From contig JABFSN010000002.1 in assembly GCA_013140575.1 (NCBI GenBank), positions 1-43,054 of the forward strand: a DNA stretch of 43,054 nt, in the 5' to 3' direction. The DNA comes from Phycisphaerales bacterium. Lineage in GTDB: Bacteria; Planctomycetota; Phycisphaerae; UBA1845. Position numbers and translations under genes: made by a program. The notes under the pieces were generated by a model, which was not told the origin of the DNA, made no database searches, and saw only the letters and a program-made list of their open reading frames with translations. Shown piece by piece: positions 7,983 to 15,614 of this stretch (the first letter of the stretch is position 1; each line of letters begins with the position of its first letter).

Positions 7983-9623
7983 ATGAGCAACTCGGAACGA
8001 GATTCCCGTGGATTTCGATGCGTCCTTGCGATCACCGGATTCCTATGCTTCGCCCATTCGGCGCCCGGTCAGGAATGCGTGCTCAGCAACTTCAAGCTAC
8101 TGCCCTCCGACGGACCAGGCAATGACGCCGGCTCGGCCGCGGCGATCGACGGCGACACAGCGGCGATCGGCTCTTCTGGCGATCATGACTTGGCCGAGTT
8201 TTCCGGGGCCGTCTACGTTTTCATTGGCCCGGATACGCCCTGGGTTGAACAAGCGAAACTGAAGGCCGGCGATCCGGAGAGCTTCGACCACCTGGGACAT
8301 TCCGTAGCGGTTGACGGCGACACCCTCGTCGCCGGGGCTTTCGGCGATGACGACGGCGGTGCGAACGCCGGATCCGCGTATGTGTTCGTTCGAAACGCCG
8401 GGGTCTGGTCGCAACAGGCGAAACTGACGGCCGCCGACGCCGGCGCCGATGATCAATTCGGCGGGTCGGTGGGAATCAGCGGGGACACGGTGATCGTGGG
8501 CAGCAGAAACGATGACGACGTGGCGCCCAACTCCGGTGCGGCCTACGTGTTCGTGCGTTCGGGCACCGTGTGGAGCCAGCAGGCAAAGCTCAAGGCGTCG
8601 GACAGCAACGCCTCCGATTTCTTCGGGGAGTCCGTTTCGATTGACGGCGAGACGGCGCTCATCGGCACGCCCGACGACGATGAAGCGGCGGGCGGCGCCG
8701 GCGGCGCCTACGTCTTCACCCGCTCGGCCGGAGTCTGGTCTCAAACGGCGAAGCTCATCGCCGGCGATGCGGCCGCAGGCGATAAATTCGGCACCGCCGT
8801 TTCCCTCGACGCCGATTCCGCGATTATCGGCGCCCCCTTTGACGACGGCGTTGATTTTAACCACGGTTCCGCCTACGTGTTCGTGCGCACCGGCCCCGCG
8901 AGCTGGATTCAGCAGGCCAAGCTGACGGCGTTCGACGCGGAGCGCGACGATTACTTGGGCGAATCCGTCGCCATCCGCGGCGACGCGGCCGTCGTGGGCG
9001 CGCCTTCGCATTGGGACCATCGCGGTGCGGCCTACAGTTTCATCCGATCCAGCGGGATTTGGACTTCCGGCGCCCGGATCGTGGGCTCGGACATCAACGT
9101 CGTCGGCACACGCATTTTCGCCCAGTCGGTTTCCATGACCGGCACGATGGTGCTGGCCGGCGAGCTGACAGCGGCTTACGTCGTCGATCTGACCGCCCCG
9201 GGATCTACGACCGATTGCAACAACAACAGCCTCGGTGACGCGTGTGAAATCGCGGGTTGCGAAGACGGCGATTCCATTTGCCGGGATTGCGATCGCGACG
9301 GAACGATCGACGCCTGCGGCTCCTGTACGGACCCGTGTCACTGCCCCGACGGCAACGCCTGTACCGACGACGTCTGCGCCCTTGGCGTCTGTTCCCACCC
9401 CGTTGTGCTTTACGGCGACGCCAATCGTGACGGCTTCGTCGATATCTTTGACATTCTTTGTGTACTGGACGGTTTCGCCGGCGTCTTTGACTATTGTGCT
9501 GCCAATGCGGTGGACCTGGTGCCTTGCAACGCGCAGGATGGAATCGTCGACACGTTTGATATCCTCTTTGTGCTCGATGCGTTCGCCGGTGTCGACTTCT
9601 GCAATTGCCCCGGGGGACCATAA
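7983..9623 (+). CDS. secreted FG-GAP beta-propeller protein with dockerin-like C-terminus
   Basis: 546 residues from the ATG at 7983, chosen because GGAG lies 8 nt upstream. A hydrophobic export segment (VLAITGFLCFAHSAPG) is followed by seven FG-GAP-type repeats. Each has a 'DGDT-x-x-IGA' strand and an 'AYVFVR..WSQQAKL' strand, with Asp-rich calcium-like loops between them; seven such units suggest a closed seven-bladed propeller. A Cys-rich spacer comes next, then two dockerin-like EF-hand repeats at about 475-546 (DANRDGFVDIFDILCVLDGF and DGIVDTFDILFVLDAFAG). Such proteins are extracellular. The dockerin-like end probably serves anchoring or assembly rather than a cellulosome; that is an inference. 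Confidence 0.9.
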   Translation: MSNSERDSRGFRCVLAITGFLCFAHSAPGQECVLSNFKLLPSDGPGNDAGSAAAIDGDTAAIGSSGDHDLAEFSGAVYVFIGPDTPWVEQAKLKAGDPESFDHLGHSVAVDGDTLVAGAFGDDDGGANAGSAYVFVRNAGVWSQQAKLTAADAGADDQFGGSVGISGDTVIVGSRNDDDVAPNSGAAYVFVRSGTVWSQQAKLKASDSNASDFFGESVSIDGETALIGTPDDDEAAGGAGGAYVFTRSAGVWSQTAKLIAGDAAAGDKFGTAVSLDADSAIIGAPFDDGVDFNHGSAYVFVRTGPASWIQQAKLTAFDAERDDYLGESVAIRGDAAVVGAPSHWDHRGAAYSFIRSSGIWTSGARIVGSDINVVGTRIFAQSVSMTGTMVLAGELTAAYVVDLTAPGSTTDCNNNSLGDACEIAGCEDGDSICRDCDRDGTIDACGSCTDPCHCPDGNACTDDVCALGVCSHPVVLYGDANRDGFVDIFDILCVLDGFAGVFDYCAANAVDLVPCNAQDGIVDTFDILFVLDAFAGVDFCNCPGGP

Positions 9624-10075
9624 GCACGGCCGAAGGGGGCCATGCCACCGATCCGGCCTGCCCGCCCCCCCCGCTGTACGTCCACCTCGACCGCTTCGAA
9701 GGCCGCGATGCGGACCCGTGCAAGCAGATGATCTGATCCATCCGAAAGCGCGCGCTCGGCGCGTTGGACGATACGAAGGAAAAGTCCCAACTTTCGGCGG
9801 CTACGCATCAGTGCGCGTCCCTTCAACTTGCCTGTCGCATCCACTTTTGTCACTTTGTCCGTTGGTTGGGCCAGCCAAACTGCGGAACGCCCCGCCCCAT
9901 CTGCGGGCGTCCCCGAACACCTGTCACCCATGTCCCCGGTCAAAACACGCCGCAAGGGATGGGGCACCTATGCTTCCCCGGCTCAATCGGGCCGTTCTTC
10001 AGCGGGAGCGGGCACACGCGGACAACCGGGGGAGCTTCTCGACCGGGTCCTTCCCGCAGTTGCCCGGTTGGACGA
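9624..10075. other. intergenic stretch, no gene recognised
   Basis: This lies between the convergent propeller and CTP synthase genes. I see no credible gene or terminator. On the plus strand at about 9664-9741 a short frame reads PLYVHLDRFEGRDADPCKQMI and stops. The YVHLD core resembles the strand that follows the methyltransferase fragment at 6595-6846 in intact enzymes, but the match is too short to call. Confidence 0.5.
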
Positions 10076-12016
10076 TTATGTCAGAACGGACGGGCGGTCG
10101 GCGGCGACGGCCGATAGGGGGGCTCGCGTCGGCACATCGGCGGTATCGGTTCGGCCGGGCCGCCCGGTGGCCGGAAGTTGCTGCGACGCCTCGTAAACAG
10201 TGGAGCGCGTTGATTTTCCCGTGGCGCGGATCGCGTGGTCACCACTGCCGTCGGATGCAGGGGGTCGAGTTTCGGAATCCGGCACCGGCAGCCCGGCGAA
10301 GATCATGGCCGCGCGGACCAAGCCGACGAACATGGGATCGGGGCGTAGCGGCCGGCTGGTCAGTTCGCAGTGGGCCTGCGTGCCGATGAAATAGGGATGC
10401 ACATCGCGCGGTAACTCCAGCACCTGCATGATGGGTTGCTTCGGCGCGTAGCCGGAAAAGACCATGCCCCCGCGCGACAGCGTCTCGACGTAGTTGGGAT
10501 CGACCTCGTAGCGATGCCGGAACCGCAGACGAATGCGATCGGCCCCGTCGTACAGTTCCGACAACAACGTATTCGGTCGGACCGCCACGTCGTGCCCACC
10601 CAGACGCATCGTCCCGCCCAGGCTTTCGATCCGCAATTGTTCGGGCAGCACGTCGATGACCGGATGCGGCGAGTGGGCGTCAATCTCCGTGCTGCTCGCC
10701 CCTTCCAGCCCGCAGACGTTGCGCGCATGCTCGATCACCGCGAGCTGAAATCCATAGCACAACCCCAGATAGGGCAACTTCCGCTCGCGAACGTATTGAA
10801 TGCACGCGATCTTGCCGTCCACCCCGCGGGTGCCGAAACCGCCGGGCACAATCACCCCGTGCACGTGCTTCAACTGCTCGGCCGCCGTTTCGTCATTCAA
10901 TTGCGCGCTGTCGATCCACGCGATCTGCACATTGGCGCCGAGCCGCACCCCGGCGTGTTCCAATGCCTGGATAATGCTCGCGTAGCTGTCCCGCAGCGAC
11001 GTGTATTTGCCGGTGACACCGATGGTCACGGGGTTCGGCGTCTGCCGGTAGCGCATCATGTAGTCGTGCCACACCGCGGCATGGCGAACCTCGGAAACCG
11101 CGTCCACGCGGTCGCACAGCCCCAGCAACTTCAACGCGGCCTGGTCGATGCCGGCCTCGCGGAGCATCTCGGGGATGACGTAGACGCTGTCGCAGTCGTG
11201 CATCGAGAAGATGCGTTCCATGGGCACGTTGGAATACATGGCGATCTTTTCGCGCACCTTCTTGGTCACCGGATGCCGCGCCCGGCAGGCGATGACGTGT
11301 GGATGGATGCCCGCGGCCATCAACTGCTTCAAATTGAGCTGCGCGGGTTTGGATTTCTGCTCGCCGAGCATGGCCGGCTCGACGACGTAAGTGAGCGCGA
11401 CGGCGCAGACCGAGCCGGGGCCCTCTTCAAATGACAGCTCTTTAATGGATTCAATGAAATAGGCGTTTTCCAGATCGCCGACCGTGCCGCCGATCTCCAC
11501 GAACACCACGTCGGCCCCACTGGTGACGGCCAGCTCCCGCAGACGGCTCTTCACCTCGCCGGTTACGTGCGGCACCATCTGCACGTCGCGGCCCAAATAG
11601 CCGCCGCGGCGCTCCTTCTCGAGCACCCGCGAGAAAATCTGCCCGCTGGTGCAGAAGTTCATCCGCGTCAGGTTCTGGTTGAGCATCCGTTCGTAGGTGC
11701 CCAGGTCCATGTCGCATTCCATGCCGTCGTCCAGCACGAACACTTCGCCGTGCCGGTAGGGGTTCAGCGTGCCGCTGTCGCGGTTCAAATACCCTTCCAG
11801 TTTCAGCGGCGCGACCTTCAGACCCTTGTCCTGAAACACCTTGGCCAGCGAACTGGCGAAGATGCCCTTGCCCAGCCCGCTCATCACCGTGCCGAACACG
11901 ACCACGTATTTGCACTGACCGATGCGGTAACCCGCCGGCATCGGCGTATAAAACTCGGTCTCGTCGGACATGCCCGCCAACGAAGACAATATTGGGTTTT
12001 GCTGGTTAGCGTCCAT
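10076..12016 (-). CDS. pyrG: CTP synthase (divergent, with C-terminal extension)
   Basis: 646 residues against about 535-550 usually. It makes CTP from UTP, ATP and glutamine. The synthetase domain has an N-terminal extension of about 30 residues and the P-loop GTVMSGLGKG (42-51). The motif around 80-105 is unusual: GYLNRDSGTLNPYRHGEVF in place of the common PYINVDPGTMSP. EIGGTVGD is at 174-181. The glutaminase domain has GGFGTRG at 392-398, nucleophile C420 in YLGLCYGFQ, and H549 with E551 in AHCEL where HPE is normal. All catalytic residues are present. Residues from about 580 to the end are a Ser/Thr/Pro/Arg-rich tail without recognisable fold. It lies downstream of kdsB, a common pairing because KdsB consumes CTP. 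Confidence 0.93.
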   Translation of the reverse strand: MDANQQNPILSSLAGMSDETEFYTPMPAGYRIGQCKYVVVFGTVMSGLGKGIFASSLAKVFQDKGLKVAPLKLEGYLNRDSGTLNPYRHGEVFVLDDGMECDMDLGTYERMLNQNLTRMNFCTSGQIFSRVLEKERRGGYLGRDVQMVPHVTGEVKSRLRELAVTSGADVVFVEIGGTVGDLENAYFIESIKELSFEEGPGSVCAVALTYVVEPAMLGEQKSKPAQLNLKQLMAAGIHPHVIACRARHPVTKKVREKIAMYSNVPMERIFSMHDCDSVYVIPEMLREAGIDQAALKLLGLCDRVDAVSEVRHAAVWHDYMMRYRQTPNPVTIGVTGKYTSLRDSYASIIQALEHAGVRLGANVQIAWIDSAQLNDETAAEQLKHVHGVIVPGGFGTRGVDGKIACIQYVRERKLPYLGLCYGFQLAVIEHARNVCGLEGASSTEIDAHSPHPVIDVLPEQLRIESLGGTMRLGGHDVAVRPNTLLSELYDGADRIRLRFRHRYEVDPNYVETLSRGGMVFSGYAPKQPIMQVLELPRDVHPYFIGTQAHCELTSRPLRPDPMFVGLVRAAMIFAGLPVPDSETRPPASDGSGDHAIRATGKSTRSTVYEASQQLPATGRPGRTDTADVPTRAPLSAVAADRPSVLT

Positions 12017-12058
12017 AACGCCCGCCCTAGATCAACATATCGCCACAGCAAGAATGAT

Positions 12059-12205
12059 CCGCAGATTGCGCAGATTAACGCAGATTAGGTCAACCGGAAA
12101 ATGTCAAAACAACTCCGGCAATACGCATGCAGTCTGATTCTCAGTTCTTAAATTTCGTTTCTTAATTCCCAATTCTTAATCTGCGATAATCTGCGCAATC
12201 TGCGG
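12059..12205. repeat. AT-rich element bounded by 29-bp inverted repeats
   Basis: The left arm (12059-12087) and right arm (12177-12205) match at 28 of 29 positions when one is complemented. Each arm is built of three GCAGATT-like units (begins CCGCAGATTGCGCAGATTA). The 89 bp between them are markedly AT-rich, with repeated TTCTTAA words, in a GC-rich neighbourhood. It fills nearly the whole space between the kdsB stop and the pyrG start. No open frame is present. Confidence 0.8.
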
Positions 12206-12206
12206 A

Positions 12207-12968
12207 CTATTCCTCCTCGGACGCAACGAAGACGCCCTGTCGTTTAACGAACGCCGCGTAGTCCTCGGGCGTGTCGATGCCCACGGCCGCCCGTCCGACG
12301 ATTGCGATCGCAATCGAATGCCCGTTTTCCAGCACGCGCAGCTGCTCCAACCCCTCGATGCGTTCCAACGCCGTTGGCGCCATTTCGGCCATCTGCAACA
12401 GGAACGAGCGTCGGTAGCCGTATATTCCCAGGTGCAGGAACGGCCCGTCAAACTCCGCGACCCGGTTCCGTTCAAACGGGATCGGGCTGCGCGAGAAATA
12501 CAGCGCCCGATCGCCGCCGATCACCACCTTGACCCGGTTCGGATCCCGCGAATCGGCGGGCATCCCCAATTGCGCCAACGCCGCGAAGGGGCACGCCAGC
12601 GTCCCCATCGGATGTCGCGTTTCGCCCATCAGCCGGGCCAGCGTTTCGATCGATTCCGGTTCGATCTCCGGCTCGTCGCCCTGAACGTTGATCACCACGT
12701 CGCAATTCAAACCGCGGGCAACTTCGGCCACCCGATCCGTCCCCGACGCGTGGTCGCCGCGGGTCATCACCCATTGACCGCCGAACGAATCGACTGCGTC
12801 CGCGATCCGCCGGTCGTCGCAGGCCACGATGACCCGGTCAATCCCCCGGGCGTCGGCCGCGCGTTCATAAACGTGTTGGACCAAAAACTTCCCGGTTTGT
12901 CGGGCGATGGGTTTTCCGGGGAAGCGGACGGCGCCGAAGCGAGCCGGAATGACGACGACGGCGCTCAA
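12207..12968 (-). CDS. kdsB: 3-deoxy-manno-octulosonate cytidylyltransferase
   Basis: 253 residues, normal for the family. It activates KDO as CMP-KDO for lipopolysaccharide inner-core synthesis in the cytoplasm. The N-terminal nucleotide-binding motif VIPARFGAVRFPGKPI is followed by ASGTDRVAEV near residue 73, NVQGDEPEIEP near 93 and GIYGYRRSFLLQM near 178, all typical. The start codon is TTG at 12968 with GGAGG six bases upstream. The presence of kdsB implies a KDO-containing outer membrane. pyrG lies downstream on the same strand across the AT-rich inverted-repeat element. Confidence 0.95.
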   Translation of the reverse strand: MSAVVVIPARFGAVRFPGKPIARQTGKFLVQHVYERAADARGIDRVIVACDDRRIADAVDSFGGQWVMTRGDHASGTDRVAEVARGLNCDVVINVQGDEPEIEPESIETLARLMGETRHPMGTLACPFAALAQLGMPADSRDPNRVKVVIGGDRALYFSRSPIPFERNRVAEFDGPFLHLGIYGYRRSFLLQMAEMAPTALERIEGLEQLRVLENGHSIAIAIVGRAAVGIDTPEDYAAFVKRQGVFVASEEE

Positions 12969-13182
12969 CCGGTGCCTCCGCGTTGATCGTCGACGTGAAA
13001 CGCCTGCATGACGCGAATATCCTAAACGGACACACGCGTCCTGTCAAAGCGCCGAGTCGGTTTTCACCGACGGATTATCATGCAGGCTGTGAATTGGCGA
13101 TGGGGGACCGACGCGGACAGGTCGCCGGCATCTGCCCGGCAAGGGGGTCAACGTCCGGACGCACCGCGCCGCCGACGGATCG

Positions 13183-13518
13183 TCACGACGCCGACGGTGC
13201 GCCGGCCACGATTCGCGGGATGATGGCCGCCAGTTCGTCGAGCGCCTTGCGGCATTGATCGATGCTGCGATCCACGGCATGGGCCTCCAATCCGCCGGCC
13301 ACCGCGGTCAGAATGGGGTATCCGTGCCCGCCGCCGGACCCCTTCAACTGGTGGGCCAGCGCGCGCACACGATCCAAATCCTGCGATTCAATCGCCTCGT
13401 GCAGGCTCTCGACGCGCTCTTGCAGCGCGTGGATGTAGGCCTGGATCAGGTCGGCGTACGACGGGTCTTCGTCGACCAGTTTGGATCGAATGGGTACGTC
13501 GCCGGTACTCGTCGCCAT
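13183..13518 (-). CDS. orphan histidine phosphotransfer (Hpt) protein
   Basis: 111 residues from the ATG at 13518, which has GAGGAG nine bases upstream. The Hpt signature ALAHQLKGSGGGHGYP carries the phosphorylatable H56, and helices before and after it fit a four-helix Hpt bundle. Such proteins relay phosphate between receiver domains. No histidine kinase or receiver gene is adjacent; the nearest receiver is the HTH-REC protein at 28772-29341. Partners cannot be assigned from this window. Confidence 0.87.
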   Translation of the reverse strand: MATSTGDVPIRSKLVDEDPSYADLIQAYIHALQERVESLHEAIESQDLDRVRALAHQLKGSGGGHGYPILTAVAGGLEAHAVDRSIDQCRKALDELAAIIPRIVAGAPSAS

Positions 13519-13662
13519 GTCGTTTCGCTCCTCGGTGGTTGGGGGACGTCGCCCGCCGGGTGACCGCAGTCCCCGGGCATTCATCGGCACGTTCAACTTG
13601 TCGCTTCTGACTTGCATGGTCAGGTAGTCAACGTGGCAGCGGCTTCCAGACCATGTTTGACG

Positions 13663-13702
13663 ACGGGCGGGACGCCCGTTGCACGTCCGGCTACGCCGGA
13701 TG
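13663..13702. repeat. two short hairpins at the 3' end of the VWA gene
   Basis: ACGGGCG/CGCCCGT (13663-13679) is followed by TCCGGC/GCCGGA around 13686-13700. The second overlaps the last codons of the VWA gene. No T-tract follows on either strand. Confidence 0.5.
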
Positions 13703-14824
13703 CGTTCGCCGCTTCCGGCCCGTCATATAGGACTCCATAATGGCGCTCGCCAGATCGCTTCCCGTGCAATAGAACGCCACCCCTCGCGTCAGCCGGGTCA
13801 ACTGATCCACAAACCCCACCCAGTCCATATAAAAGTAATCCTCAATCAGCGCGAACGTCGAAAACCGGATGCCCCGCCTGGCCAGCTGCAACGCCTCTCC
13901 CAGCGTGGCCATCACCGACGGCTCCGACGGCGGGTAGATCAGGTGGATCATCCCGTCCTGGACGTGGGCGGTGGGCTGACCGTCCGTGATGATGAACACC
14001 TGCCGATTGCGTCCGCCGCGGCGCGCCAAAATCTTCCGGGCGGTCATCAGACCCATGTGCAGATTCGTGAAGTGCTGCGGCGCGTCCTGAATTCGGTCGA
14101 TCGGAACCCGCATGCGTATCTGCGGAGCCCCGCTCGAAATCGGCTTCGGCATGGCCAGTGCCAGCTTGTGCTCGGGAATGATCTCGGCCGCCGAGTGAAA
14201 CCCGACCACGTCCACCGTGTCCAGCGCGAACCGTTGCCGGATCAGGGCGAACAACGCCATGGCGCAACGCTTGGCCGACGCGAACCGCTGCCAGCGCGAC
14301 ATGGACCCGGACATGTCCAGCAGAATCACCGTGCTGCACGTCGCCCGGCTTTCCGACAGACGCACTTCGAAATCGGATTCATCCATGCGGATCGGTGAAC
14401 CGACGCCGCGCCGGCCGATCGCGTTCCGCAGCGTCTGGTGCATGTCCAGCTCGCTGACCGGATCGCCGAACGCATACGGTCGGCTCCCCTCGCTCGGATC
14501 GCCCCCGCGTCCGATGCGCTCCGATTCATGACCCTCGGCCGAATCAGGATGCAGGTTTCGAAACACCTCCATCAACGCCTTGCGCTGCAAGGAGTTGATC
14601 GCCCGCGGCGTCAGCTCGAACCGCGCCCCCACCCGCTCCAGCAGCCCGTCCGCAATCCATTGTTCGAGGATTGCCCGCTGCTCGTCATCCAGCTCCAGTT
14701 CCTTGAGCGCCTCCAGCGCGTCGGCCCCGTGCTCGATGACGAAATCGAGGAAATGCTCGAACTGCTTCAGATGGGCCTGCGTCTCAAACTCCCGCCCGTC
14801 CCATTCCTGATAGATGTATCGCAT
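13691..14824 (-). CDS. VWA domain protein, partner of the AAA ATPase
   Basis: 377 residues from the ATG at 14824; an upstream TTG start is possible but less likely. The N-terminal half is helical and charged (EALKELELDDEQRAILEQW). The C-terminal half is a von Willebrand A domain with the metal site DMSGSMS at about 170-176, a downstream TNLHMGL threonine and FIITDGQPT. VWA proteins act as metal-dependent partners of MoxR or magnesium-chelatase ATPases in protein maturation or remodelling. The ATPase gene is upstream on the same strand, with a divergently oriented DUF433/DUF5615 pair in between. The target is unknown. Confidence 0.88.
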   Translation of the reverse strand: MRYIYQEWDGREFETQAHLKQFEHFLDFVIEHGADALEALKELELDDEQRAILEQWIADGLLERVGARFELTPRAINSLQRKALMEVFRNLHPDSAEGHESERIGRGGDPSEGSRPYAFGDPVSELDMHQTLRNAIGRRGVGSPIRMDESDFEVRLSESRATCSTVILLDMSGSMSRWQRFASAKRCAMALFALIRQRFALDTVDVVGFHSAAEIIPEHKLALAMPKPISSGAPQIRMRVPIDRIQDAPQHFTNLHMGLMTARKILARRGGRNRQVFIITDGQPTAHVQDGMIHLIYPPSEPSVMATLGEALQLARRGIRFSTFALIEDYFYMDWVGFVDQLTRLTRGVAFYCTGSDLASAIMESYMTGRKRRTHPA

Positions 14825-14975
14825 GATGTCACCGGGGCGTTCCGTCCCAGCTCCGCCCAATCACAATCGTTGCGCCTTGCCGCCCGGCTTCACGATGAAA
14901 GATGTTATACCAGGACGGCACATTGGGGTCCAAAAATATGGCGTCCAAACGGCGGCGCAACTGGCCGTGGCAGGG

Positions 14976-15004
14976 TTGAGCGACCCCCTCCCCGCTGGTA
15001 TGAT
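14976..15004 (+). promoter_or_regulatory. sigma70-type promoter of the DUF433/DUF5615 pair
   Basis: TTGAGC, a 17-bp spacer, then TATGAT (14999-15004). A start point about 7 nt after the -10 box coincides with the A of the DUF433 ATG at 15011, which predicts a leaderless transcript. No Shine-Dalgarno sequence precedes the ATG, which agrees. Confidence 0.6.
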
Positions 15005-15010
15005 GCACCT

Positions 15011-15235
15011 ATGAATCAAAACCCCGCTATTACCATCGAACCCGGCAAGCGCGGGGGCAAGCCGTGCATCCGCGGGCTGCGCATCACCGTCTACGACATC
15101 TTGGAGTATCTCGCTTCTGGAATGACCGAGGAGCAGATTCTCGCCGATTTTCCGGACATCACCCGCGATGATATTCGCGCCTGCCTTACCTTCGCCGCCG
15201 ATCGCGAGCGCCGCCTGGTGAGCCTGCCGCCGTGA
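15011..15235 (+). CDS. DUF433 family protein, probable antitoxin
   Basis: 74 residues, typical for DUF433. It contains the family pattern GKPCIRGLRITVYDILEYLA and MTEEQILADFPDITRDDI, a compact helix-turn-helix-like fold. DUF433 genes are commonly found directly upstream of PIN-like DUF5615 genes and are regarded as antitoxins. Its stop overlaps the GTG start of the next gene (GTGA), so the two are translated together. The ATG at 15011 is chosen because of the matching N-terminus and the promoter directly upstream. Confidence 0.88.
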   Translation: MNQNPAITIEPGKRGGKPCIRGLRITVYDILEYLASGMTEEQILADFPDITRDDIRACLTFAADRERRLVSLPP

Positions 15236-15561
15236 AGTTGTTATTCGACCAGAACCTCTCGCATCGGCTGGTTGTGGCACTTTCCGATATTTTTCCCGAT
15301 GCCGCCCACGTTCGCGACCGGAACATGGAGCGCGCCGCCGACGCGACCATCTGGGACTTCGCCGGAACCAACGGCTACACGATTGTTTCCAAGGACGGCG
15401 ATTTTCACCAGCGTAGTTTCCTCCACGGCCCGCCCCCGAAGGTTGTGTGGCTTCGCATGGGAAACTGTTCGAGCGAACAAATCGCCGAAGCTCTGCGACG
15501 CAACGCGGTGCAGTTGTTCGCGTTCGAACGGGACCCCGACGCGGCGTTACTCGTTCTTTAA
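15232..15561 (+). CDS. DUF5615 PIN-like protein, probable toxin
   Basis: 109 residues from a GTG that overlaps the DUF433 stop. It has the family start MKLLFDQNLSHRLV with an acidic D6, a central RAADATIWDFA, and IVSKDGDF, all acidic positions expected in a PIN-like nuclease fold. The C-terminus has the usual LFAFERDPDAALLVL strand. DUF5615 proteins are predicted RNases of VapC type; activity here is inferred from the family. It ends 53 nt before the convergent 3' end of the AAA ATPase gene. Confidence 0.87.
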   Translation: MKLLFDQNLSHRLVVALSDIFPDAAHVRDRNMERAADATIWDFAGTNGYTIVSKDGDFHQRSFLHGPPPKVVWLRMGNCSSEQIAEALRRNAVQLFAFERDPDAALLVL

Positions 15562-15614
15562 TGGTCGCCGGCGCAGGAGTCCATTCCCACAATTGCACCG
15601 TGCGTACGAATCCG

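Noticed and set aside
9664-9741. Short frame with YVHLD considered as a second fragment of the broken methyltransferase.
   Set aside because: Only about five residues match the expected strand, it is on the opposite strand, and the rest does not fit; too weak to annotate.
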